Shown here: positions 37,000 to 49,085 of the stretch, piece after piece | How positions within the stretch are numbered: the stretch's first letter is position 1 | How the letters are laid out: each line of letters opens with the position of its first letter | NCBI GenBank assembly: GCA_036785325.1 | Contig: JAXIVH010000156.1 | Coordinates: 136,001 to 200,000 of the forward strand | Direction: 5' to 3' | From: Urophycis tenuis | Lineage: Eukaryota; Chordata; Actinopteri; Gadiformes; Phycidae | DNA length: 64,000 nucleotides | Position numbers and translations under genes: made by a program | Notes under the pieces: model-generated | Database searches by the model: none | What the model was told of the DNA's origin: nothing | The model's input: only the letters and a program-made list of their open reading frames with translations

Positions 37000-39900
37000 G
37001 TACGTGGAATCAGTTATTTGCAGTTAAAGTGCAATTCTGGTGAAAGTATTAATAAAAGACTTTCACGCAGCCAGTTTTCTCTCTAAATCCTATTGAAGAT
37101 ATTAAGACCCAAGCTCAATCTTTAGTGAGTCATTATCTGGTGTAAGGTTGACGACATTTCTTCAAAATACATCATAGGTATTACTCTGATTTGTAATGTA
37201 GATTACACATTTACATATGATGGCTTTGCCGAGCACTTATTAAGGTGATGGTGTTTACTAAACTTTTACTGAAATTAATTTTATGTAATATTTTGTCACC
37301 ACTAGAGAGAGACTGTCATCACTACGGCAAAGGGAACAAGCCTTGACATGCCTATGTCTCTACATGCTTTATCCTCCCATAATCCAGTCAAAATGACTTG
37401 AATGCTTTACATTATAACATTACTCAACTAAGGTTAGTATTGAACATTTCAGCAGCATGATCAAGCCATGTGATTTGCCAATTCAGTTAGCCGGTGAGAT
37501 TCCATTCGTTTGAATAGAACACTCTCAACGGTACGTCAGCTGTAGACGCAGATACTTTGGCTCATGTCAATATTACTCTTACTTTTTCCAACGTATTGCC
37601 CTAAATCATGACTCATCCCCACCTTAAAATAAATGCAGCAATTAAAGTTCTTAACATTTACTTAAAAATAACAGTATGGAAATGATTTGTCATGAATTAA
37701 TTCACTGGTAATATTTCATATGGAAAGTCTTCTGAAATTACAAAGAGCCCTTTGAGTATCTGGCGGCGAAAATTAGTCAAGGAAATGATTTCCCAGATGA
37801 GTAATCCTACTGCGGTACCAGAGCTCCAGAAGAGTTTGGTTGTTGTTGAAAAGGTATGCAGGTTGTCCTTTACCCAATCGTACGTTTTGTTTATCAAATG
37901 AAGTACGTTCATCATGAACTATACCTATGAACTATAACTACTAACTAACTATAACTATACTATAAAACAGATTGGGTTGTGTTATAGGGACAGCCATTTC
38001 AGTTTCCTTTACTTTTTGCGTCTCCAAAATGGAACCGATCCATCCTGGACGGACCGGGAAGGTCCCGGCTGCCCCAGCATCTCTGCAGCAGAGCGCTGCT
38101 CGGCCCGGTCCCTCTGCCAGGGAGCACGGTGTGGAGACAGGGCCCACACCTGGTGTCTCTCCTACAGCAGGGGAACAGGTTCCTTCTGGCCGGGTCGCCG
38201 GTGACCAGAAGAAACCACGAGGTGAGCAGCCTTGATGTTCATGGAAAACACACTTTAAAGCCGCGTCACATGGCTGTCACGCGCTCAGCTGTGGATGTTA
38301 AGCTAGCTGTGCGTGAGGGTCCGAGGAGCGGTCCCACCCCGGCCCTTGTCCCACACCTCGCCGCCTCTCCCTGGTTTACCGTCACACGTTTCCACACGGC
38401 GCACACTAATGCCTTCAGAACATGCCGCCCTAAACCTCTCTTGTCATAAGCGCTAATCAAAACATTTCACTGCTGCTGTGCAGTAATTGGATTGTGCTGC
38501 AGGTCGGTCCCCAGGTCAACCTTTTTCCCAGCCATTTCTGGCCTGTGAACATTTTAGTCTCAAATATGTCCGGGCCAAACTCCTCACATTTGTGTGCGTC
38601 TGCAGTCATCCCTTTAACCCAGTCCAGCCCTGCCCATAACATCAGTATCCCAGTGAACGTATGCATGTCACAGCACACAATGTGGCAAGTAGTTCTGACT
38701 AACTCCTGAATCATGAGACTTTCATCCAGGAAGTGGGATGAGATAGCACATGTGTCCTGATCTTGTACCCCAGGGACAGTGACTTGCCACTGCTTCTCCC
38801 TTTATGAATAGAGGAGACATGTGGCTTCAGGAGATGTTGCCTGCAGGAGACCAGATGCTACAGGGTTTCCTAGCATGCCTTGGGATTTGTGGCTCTGTGA
38901 CTTGCTTGTGCACTAAACATGTGGTCTTTGTCCCGTGGGCAGTAGTTAGGGTGCTTACTTCAATGCCCTAACAAACCTTGGCCCTAACAAAACATAATGG
39001 CATGTGTCTACAAATGAAAGAAAATGACCGTAAAGTGACTTGGAGTCAGTTTGGATTAGGATGATGATGTTGCATCTCCACGCTGCTTTGAGATGTGTGG
39101 GCTTTGATGTTTTTCCAGTAGGTCAGTTTATGGACCGGGTCTAAGAGATGGAAGTGCTCTCCTCCCAGATGTTTGGATCTAACGCAGGGCAGGAGGAGGG
39201 AACCATAGGGCACCGTGACCTTGTATCTTCATAGGGCTGAGAAGGTCAGAAATACTGCTGAGTTGGACCAATGTACTGTCACTAATTACTGCTTTGCACT
39301 CCTGGCAATGGGATGTCAGGATACTGAAGCTTCAGGTGGTTCCCCTGACACCGACGTACTCACCGTGTTTACCTACATTGTTACCCAACGAGTGCTTTTA
39401 AGATGCTGGAAATTCAATCTGTTCTGCCCTCTTCAGTCACCTTTTAATGTCGATTGGTGTGAAAACTGCTCACTTCAACTGGATACAGAACAACATTTTT
39501 CAAAATGCTTGGAAGAAGAAATATTTATTCACTGGAGTCAATTCAATCCCCACATGCCCAAAGCGCACAGCAAGTAGCGTTTAAAAAATAATTGTGTATT
39601 CGCCGGCATGATGATGGCCACGGCTAAGGTCATAACAAAGACAACGGTAACCTCTGTGAATAGTTTTATAGTGTGGGAGGGGGTTGGCCAACAGTAATGA
39701 TGCAGCATTTGGATGATTATGGCCCACAAAGTGAAATAAGTCAATTATTATAATAATCATACACCTATACCCCAATGCCATATATACAAGTATGGCAAAA
39801 ATAATCATGACACTACATGTATTGATGAAGGCACAAGAACAAAAGACATTTTAATCGAATTTAAATAGCTTTTCCCAATGATAGGGTTTATATTGTTTGG

Positions 39901-40360
39901 AATAAAAATGATTAATGCTCTGTCAAATGAAAACCTTGTGTTGCGCAAGCACTAAAAACATCACATTAGGTGGAAAACACTTTCATGGCTGCAGATTGGC
40001 AGGATAAACATTTAACTGTGCGTTCCACGGTTGTGACATGTGTTTGATTTAAGAACAATGCAGTGTTATTTAGTGTTTTGAGGTTCCCATGGACAAAGTC
40101 AAGGGAGGGATGTGAAAATGTTTTCTTCTCCCCCACAAGTCTACCTTGTAGTATATGAAAAAATAGAATAAGAAAATGAAATGACCTGACTCCAACATGG
40201 CAACCTCAGAAGACCCCCTGTGTCTGGCTTCCACGAAAGCTACTGCCTGAACAAGCAAGAGCAGTGAAGCTGTGGCAGGGCTGATCCTCAGCGCTGCCAG
40301 ACAGCTGCAGCACTGCTCCCACAGCTCTCCTCCCCAGGCCTGATTACACAATCCAACCCA
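37000..40360. other. Gene-poor spacer, left part
   Basis: No convincing exon was found on either strand. A GC-richer open stretch at 38030-38225 ends in a donor-like gaggtgagc but encodes nothing I recognise. The open frame at 39215-39577 is likewise unassigned. Confidence 0.4.
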
Positions 40361-40365
40361 AAGAG

Positions 40366-40565
40366 AGAGTGTGTGTCTGTCTGTGTGTCTTTTTGTGTTT
40401 GTAAGTATCTTAGTGTGTATGTGTCTTTGTGTTTATCTGTGTGCGTGTGTGTGTGTCTGTGTGTGCGTGTGTCTATTTGCTTGTGCATGTGTGTGAATGC
40501 GTGTTTGCATGCGTCTGTGTGTGCTCGTACGTGTGTACGTACGTACGTGCACATGCGTGTGTTTG
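40366..40565. repeat. TG/TGTC-rich microsatellite
   Basis: About 200 bases of tgtgtg, tgtctgt and gtgcgtg variants with an acgtacgtacgt block near 40535. Confidence 0.85.
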
Positions 40566-41092
40566 TTTACACAGTAGGCTCATTCATTTAAGTCTCCTGG
40601 TTCTCATTTAGAGTAATAAGACTCTTTTCTTTAGTTATTGTCTCTCAGGCGATGAGTTGCCCAATGCCTTACCCCACTCCGTAGTACAGTCAGATGGGCC
40701 TAAAGTGTTGGCAATAAGTCCCATTAGCTTCCAGAAGCTGCATAGAAATGTCATTGATATTCATCAAGTGACACAGGACATCATTCTGGAGTCGTTTTGG
40801 TGAAATACATTTAGAACAAACACCAAGAAACATCTCCCCGGGGGGAGGTTTGACTCTTCACTCTCTCCCTGCACTGAGACCGCCTGGCTGTTTTTTTTAT
40901 TTTTATTTGAAGCCAGTCAAAGAAAGTAGGCCATCCTAATGAACTTCAGTTTAATGATGAGAAAGCCCACCGCTGCCTCGGTCCTGCTGACTGAGGCATC
41001 TTCACGGTGCCTTCAAAGCGAGTAGTAAACTAGAGCCCTGACTCACCGCCGACACCTACTGTGTTGGCAGGCGCCGGTCGTGTTGGCTGCGC

Positions 41093-41212
41093 GCTGCAGT
41101 GGTAGGCCTGCAGCCACAGCGGTAGGCCTGCAGCCACAGCGGTAGGCCTGCAGCCACAGCGGTAGGCCTGCAGCCACAGCGGTAGGCCTGCAGCCACAGT
41201 GGTAGGCATGCG
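41093..41212. repeat. 21-bp minisatellite
   Basis: Six units of ggtaggcctgcagccacag with a one- or two-base spacer (cggtagg/tggtagg). Confidence 0.93.
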
Positions 41213-41313
41213 TTCATGACCACCTCTACCTTTTCTGCAGAGGACGTGTGAACAGCAGTGCAGCTGAGGCCTACGACGTGTTCTTTCCTTATGTTGTAGC
41301 TAAATAAAAGGTG

Positions 41314-41955
41314 TTGCAGTACAGTGTTACAGTACAGTGATACAGTACAGTGTTGCAGTACAGTGATACAGTACAGTGTTGCAGTACAGTGTTGCAGTAC
41401 AGTATTACAGTACAGTGTGGCAGTACACGGTTACAGCACAGTGTTACATCACAGTGTTGTAGTACAGTGTTATAGTACAGTGTTACAGTACAGTGATACA
41501 GTACAGTGTTATAGTACAGTGTTACAGTACAGTGTTACAGTACACTGTTACAGTACCGTGTTGCAGTACAGTGTTACAGTACAGTGTTACAGTACAATGT
41601 TGCAGTACAGTGTTACAGCACAGTGTTACATCACAGTGTTGTAGTACAGTGTTATAGTACAGTGTTACAGTACAGTGATACAGTACAGTGATACAGTACA
41701 GTGATACAGTACAGTGTTGCAGTACAGTGTTGCAGTACAGAGTGGCAGTACAGTGTTACAGCACAGTGTTAAGTTACAGTACAGTGTTATAGTACAGTGT
41801 TATAGTACAGTGTTACAGTGCAGTGTTACAGTAAAGTGTTACAGTACAGTGTTGCAGTACAGTGTTACAGTACAGTGTTACAGCACAGTATTACAGTACA
41901 GTGTTACAGCACAGTGTTACAGTACAGTGTTACATAACAGTGTTACAGTACAGAT
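41314..41955. repeat. ACAGTGTT(A/G)CAGT minisatellite
   Basis: About 640 bases of 10-bp-type units (tacagtgtta, tgcagtacag, tagtacagtg) with a higher-order repeat: the block gtgttacatcacagtgttgt occurs near 41440 and again near 41620. Frames across it are repeat artefacts. Confidence 0.95.
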
Positions 41956-41959
41956 TCAG

Positions 41960-43920
41960 CAGAAATTGGTTTGATGTGAGGCCTCTCGCTGAATCTCTTC
42001 TTAAACATCTTTTTTTGAGGAATGCTTCCAGCAATTTATCAAATCTTTGCTGTGAGATTCAGTCCAGGGTACGGATGTGATCTGTTTCCAGATGGTTTGA
42101 AATAACTGACTACAGATCACACCGTTTATTGGTAGTGATGACAAGATGAGATAAAGGCCATCATGTTACAAGACTTTGCAGGGTTCCTTGTTTCATGTCT
42201 TCCGGCACATCGTTCATTTTGAATTACTTATGACAGACAGACAGACAGACAGACTGAGTGACTGACAGGGATGTATCTAATACAAACAAATGGATAACAA
42301 CCCCTTTCAGGAGGCAGATATCTACAGTCAGAGATCTGACCGCAGGCAGACACTACACAACTCCCAGGAAATGCTTGTTGCCTAAACGTCGCAACTGGAA
42401 GTCATTAAAAGCAGCCTCACCCTGTGCGTCACACACACATGCACACACATACATCTACTGGAGGCTGTTAGAAGCAGTTTGGGGTCTCCTGAGCGGAATG
42501 TGGCTCCGAAAGAGGGGCGGAAGAAAGGAACCCCTTCGAGGAACACAGCAGAGAGAGAAGCGAGAGATGAAAGTGAATAGTTTCCGTAAAACGACGACAG
42601 AGGAGAGTGAATCAGAAACCTAGATTCCAGCTGGCCAGGAGTGTGGATGTAGGCCACTGCTCTGTGGGAGCTAACAAGGCTGCCATGTTAGCAAAGTTCT
42701 GATCGACCCAGCGGCTCACAAACTTTTTCGGGCCATGACCCTGATTTGTAGGTCTGAAATGTTTGTGCAACCTCAAAATAATTTGAATCTAACCAAATAA
42801 GGTCTGTGTCCCTGGGAACCCGTGCACTTTGCACACTAAGTGATTAGTGGTTACCGGCGGCTACGAATCATTAAGAAGCCTCTACACAGGACATTTATGA
42901 GACCTTTCAAACCTTCTCAATTCTTTTTTTTTTATTCAATATGTATGATGAAATATCCATGGGGTATAATCCATCAGACCGGACCCCCATGTGCACATCG
43001 AGGGCCCCCACCTGGTGTCCGAGCCCTCAGCTTGGAGAGCGGTGCGATGGAGGCTGACTGATGCCTGCAGGTCTGTGCTCGGTTCCACACGCTAAGAGAA
43101 CCCTGGGAGGGTCACCCGACACTCTCATCCTCCTCGTCGCTTCATCGCTTTCACTGCACTGGAGGCCATTCATTATGTACACACCATGACAACATCTGAA
43201 CTAAACATAACCTCTTTCCATCATTGATGTGAATGCTGGAAAAACATGGTTTCTGTTGTTGGCACAGTGTATTGGTGGCGCGTTTATGACCTCTGACCCC
43301 GGGCCTGTATGTATTGAAGATCCGCATGGGAAACCGCTCAAAGCTACAAATGGGACCGTGAATAAAAATGGTCTATTTTTACTTGAAACTGCTCTTGGCT
43401 GCTGCACGGTGTTTCTCTGTCTCGTTGACGACAGCTTTATGGCGACGATGAAGACCGCCAGACACTCGCTGATCACCTTCTGCCAGAAAACCAGGAAGGA
43501 GGAAGGAAACGATGAATGTTTTTATGGACATCGGCGTGCATTAAACACCATGAAGCTTCTGGAGCCGCCAGACGCTGGAGAAATCACTGAGAAACATTGC
43601 AAAGCACAAGACAGAAAGATAAACAGGCCCATTATAAAGCAGACACAACAAATATCTCATTAAACGGACAGATTCCCCCTTCTTCAAGATCAACATCTCG
43701 GGGCCACGACAGCTGTGTTTGTTAATAACAACCACACAACAATCCCAGTGTTTATGCGGATGTGTGGCAGGCTGAGGGATATGGATCTTTGACCTCCTAG
43801 AAGCTCCTGGAAGAGATGCCAGCTGGGTCCTCAGAAGCAACCAGCAACCATTGAGTCTCTTCAAGAGGACCTATTGGTCTTTATTGGTCATTCTCAGTAT
43901 ATTTAAGATATGGGAACGAA
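41960..43920. other. Gene-poor spacer, middle part
   Basis: Non-repetitive sequence with no recognisable exon. A 144-codon plus-strand frame at 43229-43663 starts MNAGKTWFLLLAQCIGG, which looks like a hydrophobic leader. It has no known motif and poor codon support, and I do not call it a gene. Confidence 0.35.
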
Positions 43921-43949
43921 ATACATAGGAGCAGTGGGCTGCTATGTTC

Positions 43950-44080
43950 AGCGCCCGGGGAGCAAGTTGGGGTTCAGTGTCTTGCTCAAGGACACTTCGT
44001 CATGGGAACAGTTGGAGGAGGGAATCGAACCGCCAACCCTGCGGTTAGTGAACGACCTGCTCTGTCTACCCGCTCTATCC
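43950..44080 (-). mobile_element. tRNA-derived SINE fragment
   Basis: On the minus strand ggcggttcgattccctcc (box B) is followed by gtgtccttgagcaagacact and aacttgctccccgggcgctg, the spacer pattern of fish tRNA-derived SINEs. Confidence 0.6.
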
Positions 44081-44654
44081 TGTTTTATCAAATGCTGAGT
44101 GATGTTTTGCTTTGAAAAGAAAACCCATGCATCTCTGCTCATAAACAATACATAAAACATATGTCTGCCAGTATATGGAAGCTTATATCCAGTGTGTGGC
44201 TCACGTTATCTCCTCTCCTCCTGATATCAATAAAACCAGTGTCTGTAAGCTCGATTGCCTGCATTGGAAACAATACCAGCGGCGATGACAGATGTCTGCA
44301 GCGGTCTGGAATGTCGAACACAATCACCGTGCGTTCGCTGCCATGGCCGACCAAATGGGCGTCCTCCATTGTTTTATATCGCAGTCTTGGTAAACGTTTC
44401 CTCCGTAGTGTTGAAGGAGAGCCCCGCCAAGCCGTGCACCCAAAGGGCAAACAGGCTAAATGATGCGTTGGTGAATTGTATTACGGCTGCCTGCTTCACA
44501 TTCATTCATTCGTTCATTCATTCAAGTGTGACCTTGGGCATGCAATCAGTGGACCTGTGGGGGTTCTAAAGGTCAGCTTGACTCACCACTTCCTCTGTTG
44601 CTGTGGAGGTTCACGGTGGTACTGTGAGCCATGCCTCCTGTTTGCTCTGCACTT

Positions 44655-44800
44655 CCACAGCATGGTTGGTACTGGAGGTGAAGGACTGTCCACTCACAGC
44701 AGAATGGTTCTGGGTTCGATCCCCAAACTCCACAACTTACCTGAAGGCATCCTTGAGCAAGGGGACCCTGCTCATTGCATGTGTATGTGTTGCTCACCTG
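44655..44800 (+). mobile_element. tRNA-derived SINE fragment
   Basis: The sequence shows ctgggttcgatccccaaact (box B) followed by ggcatccttgagcaagggga, as in other fish SINEs. Confidence 0.55.
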
Positions 44801-45186
44801 CAAAAGGAATGAACACTAAATAAGAATTAATCCTGTGTGGAGTGCACTGTACACGAACAGAAAGGACACACAGAAATGGCTCTGATTGGCTCAGCCCGCT
44901 AGCTATGCTAACCAGGTGGTACGCCCCTAGCGAGCCAGGCTTGACTCGGACCTGCAGCCCCATGCTGCACGGCCCTCTGTTTCAGTCCACCCTCCTGTCA
45001 GCCGAGGGCAGAACTCCATGTGTTATCGGACCTTTCATTGGGTTTGGCTAAGGTGAGAATAGACCAGGTGACATCGTCAAACATGTCTTATTCTAAGTCA
45101 GCTTTTAGATTGATGTTCTGTTCTGATTATATGCTCAAAATTGACTCTTTATTTGCTTGATAATGGATTACATTTGTGACTGCTGT

Positions 45187-45213
45187 GTGTGTGTGTGTGT
45201 GTGAGTGCATGCA

Positions 45214-45251
<38 letters not shown>
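45187..45251. repeat. TG microsatellite
   Basis: (TG)n run with a tgcatgcatgcg interruption. Confidence 0.9.
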
Positions 45252-45253
<2 letters not shown>

Positions 45254-45580
45254 CAACAACAGTGCAGTAATACTGCACTGCCTCTTCGAGTCATTTATCT
45301 TGGAAGGAGCTTGTGTATGCAGAAGGGAAATTAAGCCTCTCTGTGTAACTCCCTAATTTCCTGTCCGGCACCAGACATGTGGGCCCCCCAACTTGTTTCT
45401 CACTTCCTGTTCCTTCCTCCTCCGGGAGGATGTTGGTCCTGGGTCTAGTATCAGGGTTTTGTCAAAAGCACAATATATTGGTGTTTTGTCTTTCATTAAA
45501 TATTTCGACATTGCCACAGCCACCTTGAAAAAAATTATATATGTATATATATGTATATATACATATCATTTTATTTATTA

Positions 45581-45623
45581 ATTTATTTATTTCCCAATGC
45601 CCTAAACATACATTATGTTATCA

Positions 45624-45685
<62 letters not shown>

Positions 45686-45752
45686 TATATAAAAATATAC
45701 ACACACATGATAACATAATGTATGTTTAGGGCATTGGGAAATAAATAAATAA
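45581..45752. repeat. Long near-perfect inverted repeat around an AT run
   Basis: The left arm (about 45581-45637) and right arm (about 45695-45750) are reverse complements, carrying aatgccctaaacatacatta and tgttatcatgtgtgtgtgta on one side. The centre is (AT)n. It could be a foldback/MITE-type element or a hairpin. Confidence 0.85.
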
Positions 45753-45759
45753 CTTTCAC

Positions 45760-46990
45760 TTCATTAAAGTCGCGAAGTGATGACGTATTCAACAGTCATA
45801 TAGTGAGGCGACGGAGCCGCCGCATCTCATCTGTTCAACCCTTCAGAAATGCGTTTCATATAAATACACGACTTGGGATTTAAGAGTCCGTTTCAGATCT
45901 GCTTAGAACCGACGAAATCGTGCTCCAATGTTGGGTAAGGCTCAGAGAGACTGTGGCTTCCTGGTGTTGTGTGAGGGACACGCCGGCCAGCTGGCACGAC
46001 ACTGGCTCTGGTTACAAACACGCAGGACCACCAGCATCCCACCCTAACAAACCAGCCACAACTTCCTCCACCTTCAAAAGCCTTTCGCTTGGCCGCAGAA
46101 GACACATCGGTCACTGCGGACCGAGCCGGGTCCGCTCCAGGGCTCGTTAAAGGCTTGGTGACGGAACCTTCCCAATGACTTTGAACTGTGACAAAGTAAA
46201 AGCCTCGCAGATCGAGCCCAGAAAGTACCACAGGAGGCTGTCACCCGGACTGGCTGAACCTTCATTTATTGTTCTGGGATAACTCAAAGGACCCTCTCAG
46301 ATCAGTCAAGTCATCTAGATAGAAGAACCTGAGCTTCTAACTGATTGTTTCTGGCCCCTGATTCAGTCAATTTATTTAAAGTTTTTACAGGACACAGACA
46401 AAAAAAACATGTTAACCGTGTACGATATATTTACACAATAATATATGATATTTTTCCAGCCGTGTCGTAATGTGTGTGCAGGCGTGTTCCAGCAGTGTCT
46501 AATGATGAAATCTTCATTTCACAGTAACACACCTGCCGGTGTAGCTCCAGCTCACAGACCGTCTCTGATCCCCAGCGACCCCAGTGTTGTGACCCGGAGT
46601 GTCAGGTGGGGCTCTTCTCTGTGTCTCCCCAAGGGGCCGCTATGGGACGACCCCCCTGGCTGGTGTTTCGGTCACGTTTCATCAACAATGTTTGACGATG
46701 TCTTTAAGACAAGGTCAGACATTGTTAAACGACTTGGTTTAATGTTAGACTTGCCTTCATGTTATTTTCTTTATACTTAACACTATTATTGTGATATTAT
46801 GTGGTATAATGATAATGATAATAATAATAGTAGTAATGAGCGTGTTGGTGTATTTATTAGGTTAACCTTCAAGTTTCCAAACTTGAAGGAGAATAAGTAA
46901 CTTATTTATTATCAAAGTGTTTAAACTCCCCAAAATAGTGGCAGTGGTGGCGACAGAATAATAAGGAAAAAAGGAGGAGTGCGCGCACAT
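45760..46990. other. Spacer, right part
   Basis: No gene signal recognised. Overlapping open frames at 45893-46265 on both strands have no domain similarity I can support. Confidence 0.35.
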
Positions 46991-47039
46991 CAGAGGAGTG
47001 CAGGTGCTGGACCAAAAAGATGATAACCAAGTAGATATA

Positions 47040-47180
47040 ATAAAAGTCCGCACACTGATTAGAGCTCCCAAAAGTAGATTTATTCAGCACAACGTTTCGG
47101 ACGTGTTGTCCTTCATCAAAGGTGCCATCAAAGGTGGCACCTTTGATGAAGGACAACACGTTAAATCTATTATATCTACT
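47040..47180 (-). mobile_element. Retroelement-end fragment with hammerhead-like core and foldback
   Basis: The minus strand reads TTGATGA, then a GGAC/GTCC stem with loop AACAC, then GAAAC (47119-47094), followed by gttgtgctgaataaatctac. This arrangement is familiar from the ends of Penelope-like retroelements. A second, inverted copy of 26 bases (47136-47161) makes a perfect foldback with 47101-47126. The element assignment is inferred from pattern only. Confidence 0.45.
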
Positions 47181-47886
47181 CTGCGACAGAATAATAACCA
47201 TCTCAAGTGAAAATGGCTCTGACAGCCTTGCGCGGGTGACGGCGCCTTCTAGAGCAGGTGTTACACTCTCAGAAAGGATGTTGTTAAACACAACATGGCC
47301 GCCGGAAAACCCACAGAAATGGCGGTGTGGCGGTGGTGGTGTGGTCGGTCATTATGAGACACGGGTAACCGGAGAGCCTTTGGTTTCTCTGGCTGTGCGC
47401 GCCGCGGCCTGTACTTACTGCTAATTAGAGGTTCCTCTCCGCTGTACTGACTTCTGGTCGGCCTGATGACACGGGTTTTAAGCCAGGCGTGCATCGGTAC
47501 TTTTTTCTGTACCTGTGTTGGTGTTGCTTGTTATTAGCCAGGGAGGGAGAAATGGATCCTGGGGTTGTAGTTCTGGAGCTCAACAATTAGACATTCCTTA
47601 TTACTGTAGAGATGGCAGGCGAGTTTGAACTGTAATCCCCGCCTGTGGTTACGATGTTAACGGTTTACTGTCCGCGTTTTATTTGTGGTCTTGAGCCTCT
47701 TTTGGGCGGTTGGAGCGGCGGCTGGCTGTATGTTTAGCTGAGCGTCTCTTGCAGCTGTTAGGGAGCAGCTGGACCCCAACACGCCCTCCTGGAGGCGTCT
47801 GTCTCTCACACTCACTCTCTGGGCTCGCGACCCAAAGCCCTGCGGGGATGCAGACCGTCTCTCTCAGAGCGCTAGCCTCTGTAGCC

Positions 47887-48195
47887 ACCCCCACCCACCC
47901 CACCCACGCACCCACCCACGCACCCCATCCACGCACCCACCCACCCACCCACGCACCCCACTCACCCACCCCACTCACCCACCCCACCCACCCACGCACC
48001 CACCCACACACCCACCCACACACCCACCCACCCACCCACGCACCCCACCCACCCACCCACGCACCCACCCACGCACCCCACCCACCGCACCCCACCCACG
48101 CACCCACCCACCCCACCCACCCACCTACGCACCCACCCACGCACCCCACCCACGCACCCACCCACCCCACCCACCCACGCACCCCACCCACGCTG
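47887..48195. repeat. CACCC/CGCACCC minisatellite upstream of xrcc4
   Basis: About 310 bases of caccc, acgcaccc and cccacccac units. The complementary strand is a dense array of GGGTGGG runs. It lies about 660 bases upstream of the xrcc4 start codon. Confidence 0.95.
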
Positions 48196-48854
48196 TGACC
48201 CTTCTCCTGTGGAGGGGTGTGCCAGCGTCTGGCTGAGTGAAGGGGATCAACGGGAGGGTCCGGCCTCCAGCTCTCTAGGTCTGTCTGTTACGTGTGCTGC
48301 AGCACGCTACGTGGACCTTCCAGGAAATGATGTCAGCGCCACGCAGCAGCTCTGTGATGACAGACGTACGCAAACCACACGCTTGGAATCTTGACACGAT
48401 TCCGCCGGGAGTTTCCGAGACGGAACGAACACTGAAGCACTTTGTAGAAAGTCCTTTTTAGAAAGTCCCTTTTTTATTTCCTAACTCGTCACTTAGCAGA
48501 CGCTCTTCTCCCAATTGACTTTCTTATTATTTGTATCCGATTTAGTGTCATTAAGGGGCAGGGAGGGGCGGGGCTTCTCCCTACAGACCGACAGGTTCGT
48601 CACACATATTGTGCGGCTTTGAAGCTTTCAGCTGGGAGTCTAACATCCGAACCATAGAATCTCCTGTTGAGTCCTGTTTTAGGGGGTTCAGACCACACCC
48701 CAACAATTGGCAAGTGTATTGTCCTGAACTTTGTATACAAACTCACTCCTGACGAGCTCTGCAGTCTGAGTGTAGTCGATACGTCTAGATACACCTCCTG
48801 TGATGTGACCTTATGGGTATTTGACGTTTTAACTTCCGGCAGGTGTCTGCAGAG

Positions 48855-49050
48855 ATGGAAGTCTCGGTGCAAGAAGTACACATCCCCTCAGAGGGCGGGA
48901 CTCAGAGGAAGTACTTCCTGCGTGTGGATTGGGAGGGGAGGGACCTGGGCTCCGGCTTCCACGTCCTGCTCACTGACGGAGAGCTCGCCTGGAGAGGAGA
49001 GGGTAACACGCACGCACACACACACACACACAGACACACACGCACGCACG

Positions 49051-49085
<35 letters not shown>

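Noticed and set aside
38030..38225. GC-rich open stretch with an MEPIHPGRTGKV start and donor-like gaggtgagc
   Set aside because: No known protein pattern in any frame and no partner exon could be found. Left as unassigned sequence.
43229..43663. 144-codon frame with a hydrophobic N-terminus
   Set aside because: No homologue or motif recognised, no promoter or splice context, and length is not exceptional for a gene-poor stretch.
48480..48525. L2-like 3' tail (cttagcagacgctcttctcc)
   Set aside because: Only about 20 bases resemble the tail and no further similarity was visible, so no element is called.
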